From Candidatus Pacearchaeota archaeon (lineage in GTDB: Archaea > Nanobdellota > Nanobdellia > Pacearchaeales > GW2011-AR1), in NCBI GenBank assembly GCA_017609885.1, contig JAFCDB010000013.1, forward strand, positions 1 to 52,880: a DNA stretch of 52,880 nt, read 5' to 3'. The notes beneath the pieces are model-generated. The model was not told the origin of the DNA, made no database searches, and was given only the letters and a program-made list of their open reading frames with translations. The translations under genes and the position numbers were made by a program. How positions within the stretch are numbered: position 1 is the first letter of the stretch; each line of letters starts with the position of its first letter. Below are positions 16,041 to 22,578 of the stretch, one piece after another.

Positions 16041-16996
16041 TCTGCACCTCTATTTATTTCATTAATTTCTTCTGCTTTTATTTTGATAAGATTCAAATTT
16101 TCTAACTCATTAAAATTTTCTGCCATTTCCATCAAAGAAGAAATATCTCCTGCCAATCCTGTTCCACATCCTTTAATAGAAACAAATCTTGCTTTTTCAA
16201 GATAAATCTCACTCAAATGCTTTAATCTCATCATCAACCTTTCAACACCGCACTGGTAATTTCCCGGTGAACTGAAAATCGCAGCATACATTAAATTATC
16301 AATAAAATACAATTCCTCGTCATTTTTCAAAACAAAACCCCTTTCATAACCCTCGCAACTAATTCCTTGGCAAGCACTTTGAACAACAATATCACAATTT
16401 CCGTGAGCAAAACAAACACTTACACTATCTCTCGCACACTCAGAAACATCGTCTGTAATGTTCATATTTGAACCATCTTCATAAGATAAATCCTCGACAA
16501 AATCTGCTATATCGTCAGGAGGAGAAACAAAGCAATATTGTTTTGTGTGCATTATGACAATGTCTGCAGTTTTGTAAGGCATCTTAAATGGCATAATTAA
16601 ATAATAAAGTTTTTCCCCTTGGATTTGGTCCTCTGCAAAAATATACTGATTTTTTGAAGCAGGAATTTCCCCTCCCAAATCACTCCAGTCTTGTCCTTGA
16701 AGCTCAATTTTTTCAGAAACCTGCAATTTATTTTCTCCAAATTTTCCAGTTAATCTGCAAGAAGTGAAAATTTTTGTTTCTTTTGCAAGTTCAATATTGT
16801 TAATTTTTGCTTCTTCTGTAGCTGTTTGCAGAGGGTCGAGGAGATTTGAAAGTGCCTGCGCAGTTTTTGTATTTATTTCATAAGTTCCTGTATTTATTAA
16901 TCCAATTGCAAAAAAAATCGCAATAAACAAAATAACAGCTCCTGCAACAATTGCAAAAATCCACGCAAAACTCATCTGAAAACCTTTCTTATCCAT
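16025..16996 (-). CDS. Large pilin-like protein (operon gene 2)
   Basis: 323 residues. The start MDKKGFQMSFAWIFAIVAGA gives KKG|FQ as probable prepilin cleavage site and a hydrophobic helix to about residue 33. The large exported domain has about 11 Cys, including CFAHGNCDIVVQSACQGISC. It is unusually long for a pilin and may be a tip or adhesin-like subunit. It begins one base after the stop of gene 1 and overlaps gene 3. Confidence 0.7.
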   Translation of the reverse strand: MDKKGFQMSFAWIFAIVAGAVILFIAIFFAIGLINTGTYEINTKTAQALSNLLDPLQTATEEAKINNIELAKETKIFTSCRLTGKFGENKLQVSEKIELQGQDWSDLGGEIPASKNQYIFAEDQIQGEKLYYLIMPFKMPYKTADIVIMHTKQYCFVSPPDDIADFVEDLSYEDGSNMNITDDVSECARDSVSVCFAHGNCDIVVQSACQGISCEGYERGFVLKNDEELYFIDNLMYAAIFSSPGNYQCGVERLMMRLKHLSEIYLEKARFVSIKGCGTGLAGDISSLMEMAENFNELENLNLIKIKAEEINEINRGAECRLF

Positions 16997-16997
16997 T

Positions 16998-17492
16998 TTA
17001 TGCTCTTGAAATTGTCACAAGCTCATCTCTAATGTCTTTTTTAATTTCAATTGAAAATCCTCCCTCTTTATTTTCAATACAATAAGGATTTTCTGGGAGG
17101 TTTAAATTTATGTGTTCTATTTCTGCAGAGTCAATTTCTGCAAATCTCCGAGGGTAAAAATAAAAATTGTCCCTATAATCAACATTATTTGCTATATCTT
17201 CATATTGCTCTTTGTATTTTCCTTTTTGTTCTTGGATTGCGTTGTAAAAACAGATGTGAGTTATCTCACTTCCCCTTAGATTAAAATTAACTACTCTTTC
17301 CTCACCGCCTGATGATTTCCAAACTCTTTCTATTTCAAAATCTAAATCATTAATAAATGCGCCAGTCTCAACATTGTCTCTAATTCCAAGAAAAACATTA
17401 ATAACATAAAACGCCACCGTAATGAAAACTATAATTAAGATAATTGAAAAAATCATCCCAAATGAAAGTTGAAACTGCCCCCTTTTTTTCAT
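16998..17492 (-). CDS. Pilin-like protein (operon gene 1)
   Basis: 164 residues. MKKRGQFQLSFGMIFSIILI shows a class III leader (KRG|Q) and a hydrophobic helix about 12-33, followed by a mostly beta-type exported domain with few Cys. First gene of a four-gene cluster. Upstream, a T/A-rich stretch (17493-17550) separates it from the divergent ATPase gene and must hold its promoter. Confidence 0.7.
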   Translation of the reverse strand: MKKRGQFQLSFGMIFSIILIIVFITVAFYVINVFLGIRDNVETGAFINDLDFEIERVWKSSGGEERVVNFNLRGSEITHICFYNAIQEQKGKYKEQYEDIANNVDYRDNFYFYPRRFAEIDSAEIEHINLNLPENPYCIENKEGGFSIEIKKDIRDELVTISRA

Positions 17493-17553
17493 ATATGGAA
17501 ATAGTTTGAGAGGTTATTAAATGTTTTTGTTAATAGTTGAAAAGAGAAGAATA

Positions 17554-17609
17554 AAATGTTACGTTCAAACGTAACATTTATATAGTATATGTTACGTTAT
17601 ACTGTAACA
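17554..17609 (+). promoter_or_regulatory. TATA box flanked by two related palindromes
   Basis: A perfect 12-2-12 palindrome (half-site AAATGTTACGTT) fills 17554-17579. The TATA-like TTTATATAG follows at 17578-17586, then a second, shorter palindrome TGTTAC...GTAACA at 17590-17609 ends at the ATG 17610. The shared TGTTACGTT half-sites on both sides of the TATA box indicate a repressor that blocks TBP/TFB access. Spacing from TATA to ATG implies a leaderless mRNA. Confidence 0.7.
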
Positions 17610-18902
17610 ATGGAAATTCAAAAACTAGCAGAATGGAATCCTTGGTGGGAGAGTAAAGAAATAATCAAAGATTTTTTAGGGAAGCCCAGGCCAGAATACA
17701 AATCACTTATAAATTCAACTGAAATAAAAGAAATTATTATAATTACTGGAATAAGGAGATCTGGAAAAAGCACTTTGATGTATCAAATGATTGAAAATCT
17801 GTTCAAAAAAGGAATATCCTCTAAACAGATTTTATTTATCAATTTAGAAGACAAAAAATTAACAAATGACTCACTAGAAGAGATTTACGAAGCTTACAAA
17901 CAAGAAATAAACCCCGATGAAAAAACATATATTTTTCTTGATGAAATTCATAAAAAACAGGGATGGGAATCGTGGATACGAAAAAAATATGATTTAAAAA
18001 CAAAAGACAAATTTATAATTTCAGGCTCTTGTTCATATTTGCTAAAAAAAGAATATTCTACTCTTCTTACTGGAAGAAACTTAACTTTTGAAATATTTCC
18101 TTTAGGTTTCAGAGAGTATCTTTTTTTTAAAAATATTGAAGTTAACAAAAACAGCATAAAAAAAGGATTAATACAAAATAAAACAAAATTTTTGATATTA
18201 AAAAATTTAAATGAATATCTGTATCTCGGAGGTTTTCCAGAAATAATAATAAAACAAAAAGAATATCAAATGAAAATATTAAAACAATATTTCGACGATA
18301 TTTTGTACAAAGACATAATAGATAGATATAATTTAAATCCTCAAAAATCAGAAGACCTTGCACTATTTTTAATAACAAACTTTACAAGTTTGATTTCACT
18401 AAGAAACACAAGAAATTCTTTAGATATGTCATACGATACAATTAAAAATTATCTGAGTTATTTTAAAGAAGCTTATTTATTTTTCATATTAAACAAATTT
18501 TCATATTCTTTTAAAGAGCAAAAATCAGTTGCTCCAAAAATTTATTGCATAGACAACGGATTGAGGAATGCTGTTTCATTTAAGTTTTCAAAAGATTATG
18601 GAAAACTTGCTGAAAATCTTGTTTTTGTTGAATTAAGAAGAAGAAATAAAAATATTTATTATTGGAAAGAAAAGTCAGAAGTAGATTTCGTAATTAAAAA
18701 CAGCGACCATACACTAAATGCAATAAAGGTTACATACAATGATGAGATTGACAAAAGAGAAATTCAGGGTTTGTTGAATTTTAAAAATAAATATAAAAAA
18801 TGCAGGGAATTAATATTAATAACAAAAAATTTAGAAAAAGAGGAAAAAATAGATAATAAAAAAATAAAATTTATTCCTTTGTGGAAATGGTTGCTTGAGT
18901 GA
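17610..18902 (+). CDS. AAA ATPase with DUF4143 domain
   Basis: 430 residues from ATG 17610, chosen because the operator and TATA box overlap an earlier possible start at 17589. Walker A GIRRSGKST (about residues 46-54), Walker B IFLDEIH (about 110-116) and the sensor-like ISGSCSYLL; the C-terminal half carries the DUF4143 domain with a nuclease-like ELRRRNKNIYYWKEKSEVDF. This archaeal ATPase family is widespread and often mobile; its role is unknown, though DUF4143 has a PD-(D/E)XK-like fold. A paralogue is at 20979-22247. Confidence 0.88.
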   Translation: MEIQKLAEWNPWWESKEIIKDFLGKPRPEYKSLINSTEIKEIIIITGIRRSGKSTLMYQMIENLFKKGISSKQILFINLEDKKLTNDSLEEIYEAYKQEINPDEKTYIFLDEIHKKQGWESWIRKKYDLKTKDKFIISGSCSYLLKKEYSTLLTGRNLTFEIFPLGFREYLFFKNIEVNKNSIKKGLIQNKTKFLILKNLNEYLYLGGFPEIIIKQKEYQMKILKQYFDDILYKDIIDRYNLNPQKSEDLALFLITNFTSLISLRNTRNSLDMSYDTIKNYLSYFKEAYLFFILNKFSYSFKEQKSVAPKIYCIDNGLRNAVSFKFSKDYGKLAENLVFVELRRRNKNIYYWKEKSEVDFVIKNSDHTLNAIKVTYNDEIDKREIQGLLNFKNKYKKCRELILITKNLEKEEKIDNKKIKFIPLWKWLLE

Positions 18903-18904
18903 GG

Positions 18905-19240
18905 GGAAAATTGCTCTGCTCCCAATCTCGCTCGCCCAATTAAATCCTTGTGACTCCCACTCGTGAGATTGCTCACCTTTGGCTCGGATTTTGAATTTTT
19001 CCCTCAGAGTTCGGGAAAAATTCCAGGGAAATAATCAAATTCATAAAATTCTTACTAAGATTTGTAGATTTGGTTTTCTTTAGTTTTGAATGAATGTAAT
19101 CTAAATCGTAGTGAATATTGTTCAATACATTAGCATTTTTCCCGCGGAGAATCTTTCTCGCAACCTGACTCGCCTTTCTTTCCTTGCAAATCTTTTGTAC
19201 CACTCGTCAAATTGCTCGCGAAGGTAGATTCGGAAGCAAT
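18905..19240 (-). repeat. Dispersed intergenic repeat, copy a (two units, reverse orientation)
   Basis: Read on the minus strand this holds GACGAGTGG, GGCGAGTCAGG, GCGAGAAAGATTCTC and, later, AAGAAAACCAAATCT, TTCCCTG, CCGAGC and a diverged CACGAGTGGGAGTC block, matching 9376-9515. Two partial units seem to be head to tail. The span 18903-19423 holds no convincing gene; short frames here run through repeat DNA. Local GC is clearly above that of the flanking genes. Confidence 0.6.
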
Positions 19241-19424
19241 TTCTATTTCTCTTCCCCTTCCCAAATTTCTCCAAAAAATTCCCATCAACAGATTTTTAAA
19301 CCCTCAACATCTAATTTTTTCATGACAACTAAAATTTGGGGTTTTCCCCATCACACAGAATAAAGATTCTTCTAGTTGTGACTTTAGTAATGTTTTTATA
19401 TCTCACTTCTCTAATCTAAATATG

Positions 19425-19523
19425 GCGGTTGTAGCTTAGTGGTTAAAGCGCACGGTTGTGGTGAGTTGTTATTAAACAAACTCGCAAATTCCGTGAGACG
19501 GGCGTTCGACTCTCCCCTTCCGC
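19425..19523 (+). tRNA. tRNA-His (GTG) with an intron of about 28 nt
   Basis: Anticodon stem CACGG/CCGTG, D-stem GCTT/AAGC and T-loop TTCGACT are clear. The anticodon loop TTGTGG is interrupted after position 37 by about 28 nt (roughly 19462-19489) that folds as GTGAGTT/AACTCGC, leaving a bulge-helix-bulge-like junction. A G at 19424 could serve as encoded G-1. Oddities: two U-U mismatches in the acceptor stem (positions 5-68 and 6-67), one C-U mismatch in the T-stem, and U rather than C at 73. The gene ends 7 nt before the hisS start. Confidence 0.85.
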
Positions 19524-19530
19524 TTTTGAA

Positions 19531-20712
19531 ATGAGTAAAATGAAAAACCAAACAGTAAAAGGATTTAAGGATTTCCAAGGAAAATCTACGCAAAAAAGAG
19601 TAGAAATAAGAAAAGTATTAGTTGAAACTTTCGAAACCTTCGGCTTTGAACCAGCTGAAACTCCAATTGTAGAATATGAAGAATTTGTAAAATCTGATAA
19701 TGAAAAAGACGAAGCAGTAAGTGACATTTTCAAATTAAAGGACAGAGGAAAAAGAAATCTTGCTTTGAGATACGAATTTACATTTCAGTTAAAGCGCCTG
19801 ATGAAAAATCAGAAACTGCCTTATAGAAGATATCAAATTGGCCCGGTTTTCCGCGACGAACCTGTGCAAAAAAATCGCTTGAGGCAATTCACCCAATGTG
19901 ACGCCGACATCATCAGTTCAAATACAAAAGAAGAAGCTGAAATTTTGTCTTTAGTAAAAACAATTTTTGAGGAATTAAATCTTAAACCAGAAATCTATGT
20001 AAACAACAGAAAATTGCTAAACGAAATTTTAGAAAAAGAAAAAATCAAAGACAAAAAACAAGTTATCAGAGAAATTGACAAATTAGACAAACTTCCTGAA
20101 TCAGAAGTTAAAAAGAATTTGGAGAAATATAATGCCAGAGCGATTTTAAAAATTTTCAAAAAACCAGAAAGCTATTTTAAAAAATTCGCCAGTTTCAAAG
20201 AAATCCAAGAACTAAAAAAATACTGCAAACTTTTCAATGTAAAAATAAATTTCTCGTCAAGTTTAGCTAGAGGTTTAAGTTATTATAATGGAAATATCTT
20301 TGAAATTAAATCAAAAGGAATGAAAGAAAGTATTTGCGCTGGCGGAAGTTACATGTTTAACAACATCCAATGCACAGGAGTTTCATTCGGCTTAGACAGA
20401 TTAGCAACAATTGTAAAACTTGATGAAAAGAAAAAAAAGATTTTAGTTATTTCAATAAATCAAGATAAAGAAGCAATTGATTTGATTAAAAAGTTGAGAG
20501 AAAATAAAATTTCTTGTATGGGATTTTTTGGCAAAACAGGAAAAGCACTTGAATATGCAAATTCTAAAGGTTTTGATTATGTTGTTTTTGTTGGAGAAAA
20601 AGAAATTAAGAGCAGGAAATTTACTTTGAGGGATATGGGGACGGGGAAGGAAAGGAAAGTTTCAGAAAAAGATTTAGTTAAAGGATTTAGAACCAGCGAA
20701 AAATTTAAATAA
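19531..20712 (+). CDS. hisS: Histidyl-tRNA synthetase
   Basis: 393 residues. Class II motif 2 is YQIGPVFRDEPVQKNRLRQF (about 102-121), the histidine-binding HisA motif is LARGLSYYNGNIFE (about 247-260) and motif 3 is VSFGLDRLA (about 286-294); a shortened anticodon-binding domain follows (about 305-390). It charges tRNA-His. Slightly shorter than usual (about 420), typical of reduced genomes. It starts 7 nt after tRNA-His and is probably co-transcribed with it. Confidence 0.94.
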   Translation: MSKMKNQTVKGFKDFQGKSTQKRVEIRKVLVETFETFGFEPAETPIVEYEEFVKSDNEKDEAVSDIFKLKDRGKRNLALRYEFTFQLKRLMKNQKLPYRRYQIGPVFRDEPVQKNRLRQFTQCDADIISSNTKEEAEILSLVKTIFEELNLKPEIYVNNRKLLNEILEKEKIKDKKQVIREIDKLDKLPESEVKKNLEKYNARAILKIFKKPESYFKKFASFKEIQELKKYCKLFNVKINFSSSLARGLSYYNGNIFEIKSKGMKESICAGGSYMFNNIQCTGVSFGLDRLATIVKLDEKKKKILVISINQDKEAIDLIKKLRENKISCMGFFGKTGKALEYANSKGFDYVVFVGEKEIKSRKFTLRDMGTGKERKVSEKDLVKGFRTSEKFK

Positions 20713-20741
20713 TAGCAAGATTTCCATAATATAAGATAACA

Positions 20742-20804
20742 GGTATTGCCTTAAGTCTTCGGACATGCCGCAAGCGTGTTCCCTGCTATTACCTCGGTAA
20801 TACC
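20742..20804 (+). ncRNA. Candidate small structured RNA downstream of hisS
   Basis: A GC-richer island. A 9-bp closing stem GGTATTGCC/GGTAATACC (one G-U) spans 20742-20750 with 20796-20804. Inside are GTC-TTCG-GAC (UUCG tetraloop, 20755-20764) or alternatively ACATGC-CGCAA-GCGTGT (20763-20779). The 3' strand can instead form TATTAC-CTCG-GTAATA (20787-20802), so two structures compete, as in riboregulators. It ends 12 nt before the truncated NYN ORF. No Rfam family recognised by eye. Confidence 0.45.
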
Positions 20805-20816
20805 GGATTTATTAAA

Positions 20817-20930
20817 ATGATGAAAAGAATCTCTATTTATATTGATGGTGCTAATTTCGTTTATGGTTTGAAAACTTTGAACCCAAAAAAATTAAATCAT
20901 CTCAAAAATAAACCTTTCTATAGTTTTTAG
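20817..20930 (+). pseudogene. Truncated NYN-domain (LabA/DUF88-like) gene
   Basis: A 37-residue ORF whose start, KRISIYIDGANFVYGLK, is the N-terminal strand of NYN/PIN-like nucleases with the first catalytic Asp (YIDGAN). Complete members have 150 or more residues, so this is the 5' end of a truncated gene; the remainder (KTLNPKKLNHLKNKPFYSF) leads to a TAG. It lies between hisS and the AAA/DUF4143 gene, where insertion or deletion has probably removed the rest. Confidence 0.65.
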
Positions 20931-20978
20931 AAAATTTCAATAAATACCAACAAATTCATTTATTATTCAATTATCTTT

Positions 20979-22247
20979 CTATTTCACTCCCTCTAACATC
21001 CACTTCCAGATAGGTTTAACATTTATCTTTTTGTTGTTGGATACAATTTCTTTTTCCTGATCAAGTGTCAGGATTAATCCTTTCCTTAATTTAAACTTGT
21101 CCATTGCTTTTAGTAATCCCCTAATCTCTCGTTCTTCATTTTTCTCAGTTAATGTTTTTGTTACTTGTATCGCATTAACTATTTTATTCCTATCTTGAAT
21201 AATAAAATCACATTCTATTTTTGTTTCGTTTTCACGAAAGTAATATATGTCCAACATATCTTGTGCTCTTCTTTTTAGTTCTATTAACACAATGGTTTCA
21301 AGCAACCACCCTAAATTTTCTGAAAAAGCAAAAGAATTTGCAGAAAAAAAGCCAATATCATTAACATACGCTTTTTTAGGATTAACTTGTTGTTCTTTTA
21401 GTGAATAGCTATATTTTGGGACAAATATAATGAGTCCGATATCTTCAATATATGATAGATAATCAGATAATGCGTCTTTAGAAATTTTAGACATTTGTTT
21501 TACCATTCTATAATAAGAGTTTAATGAAAAATCTTTAGCAGTATTAGTTATTAAGAATTTTATTAGGTTCTTTAATAAACTTACATTGCGGAGGTTGTAT
21601 CTATCTATTAAATCTTTGTAAATTGTCAAATCTAAATAACTTTTCAATGTTTCAATTTTTAATTCTTCAAAAACTATTTCAGGAAACCCCCCATATTTTA
21701 AATACTCCCTAAATACTTTCTTTGTCCTGGAAGAACCTTGAGTAGTATACAAATCTTCTTCAATATCTTTGAAATTTAAGAATTCTTTGAATGATAAAGG
21801 ATAAATATAAAATGTCAAAGAACGACCTCTCAATTCTGTGGCAATCTCCTTGCTCATTAATTTTGCACTTGAGCCTGTTAAATAAATATTCGTTGTAATT
21901 GTATCATAAATTCTTCTAACAAATTTTTCCCAGTTTTTAATTTCTTGTATTTCATCAAAAAATATAGTTGGCTTTTTATCAGGGAATAATTCAAAATACG
22001 ATTGCAATATTAAATCTAATTCATCAGTTTTCATTGGAAGGATTCTCTCATCTTCAAAATTAATATAAAGGATTTCTTCTGAGTTCAATTCTTTCATTTT
22101 TTGAAACAACAAAAATGATTTACCGACTCTTCTCGGACCCACTAAGGTAATTATCTTATTTGTTTTAGGGAATTTGAAATCCCTATCTATAATATTTAAT
22201 CTTAATTTCTGATTTTCCAAAATTATTTTTTTTATTATTTCTTTCAT
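20979..22247 (-). CDS. AAA ATPase with DUF4143 domain (second copy)
   Basis: 422 residues. Walker A GPRRVGKSF (about 36-44), Walker B IFFDEIQE (about 95-102), sensor ITGSSAKLM-like segment (LTGSSAKLM), and a C-terminal DUF4143/nuclease-like region with ETKIECDFII and VTKTLTEKNEEREIRGL. Same architecture as the product of 17610-18902, but diverged. The Walker A Thr/Ser is followed by Phe (GKSF), acceptable in this family. Upstream are a TATA-like ATTTAAATAA at 22266-22276 and two direct repeats. Confidence 0.87.
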   Translation of the reverse strand: MKEIIKKIILENQKLRLNIIDRDFKFPKTNKIITLVGPRRVGKSFLLFQKMKELNSEEILYINFEDERILPMKTDELDLILQSYFELFPDKKPTIFFDEIQEIKNWEKFVRRIYDTITTNIYLTGSSAKLMSKEIATELRGRSLTFYIYPLSFKEFLNFKDIEEDLYTTQGSSRTKKVFREYLKYGGFPEIVFEELKIETLKSYLDLTIYKDLIDRYNLRNVSLLKNLIKFLITNTAKDFSLNSYYRMVKQMSKISKDALSDYLSYIEDIGLIIFVPKYSYSLKEQQVNPKKAYVNDIGFFSANSFAFSENLGWLLETIVLIELKRRAQDMLDIYYFRENETKIECDFIIQDRNKIVNAIQVTKTLTEKNEEREIRGLLKAMDKFKLRKGLILTLDQEKEIVSNNKKINVKPIWKWMLEGVK

Positions 22248-22277
22248 AATATTTTAGAGTTTCTTGTTATTTAAATC

Positions 22278-22335
22278 TTTCCTTTCTTAGAAGGATAAAT
22301 ATGCCAAATAGTTTCCTTTCTTAGAAGGATAAATA
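22278..22335 (-). repeat. Two 24-bp direct repeats upstream of the AAA gene
   Basis: Identical 24-bp copies at 22278-22301 and 22312-22335 (34-bp period), each containing the imperfect palindrome CCTTTCTTAGAAGG. They lie just upstream of the TATA-like element of the minus-strand AAA gene. Position and symmetry suggest a double operator, paralleling the palindromes before the other AAA gene. Confidence 0.6.
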
Positions 22336-22408
22336 ATTTTTGAAGAAGGGATGTTGAATTGGGAGTTTGGGAAGGGGAAATTTTTACTTTAATTAACTTT
22401 CGTTTTCA

Positions 22409-22573
22409 GGCTTTGGTGAAACCATTAAATTTTTGAACATTTTTCTCAATTCCCTACCCGCCCGCCCAGCATTGCTCGACGTGATTTGTCTCGCAATGTA
22501 GATTTTAAATTGAGACGCAATGTAGATTTTAAATTGAGAAAAATGTTATATATCCTATGATTTCACCAAAGCC
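22409..22573 (-). mobile_element. MITE-like element copy B, complete, with 8-bp target duplication
   Basis: 165 bp from GGCTTTGGTGAAAC to GATTTCACCAAAGCC (terminal inverted repeats of about 13 bp). It is flanked on both sides by CGTTTTCA (22401-22408 and 22574-22581), a perfect 8-bp target-site duplication. An internal segment (GCAATGTAGATTTTAAATTG) is duplicated relative to copies C and D. No coding capacity. The right-hand target duplication supplies the TGA stop of the neighbouring surface gene. The end sequence and 8-bp duplication recall the IS6 group (inference). Confidence 0.85.
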
Positions 22574-22578
22574 CGTTT

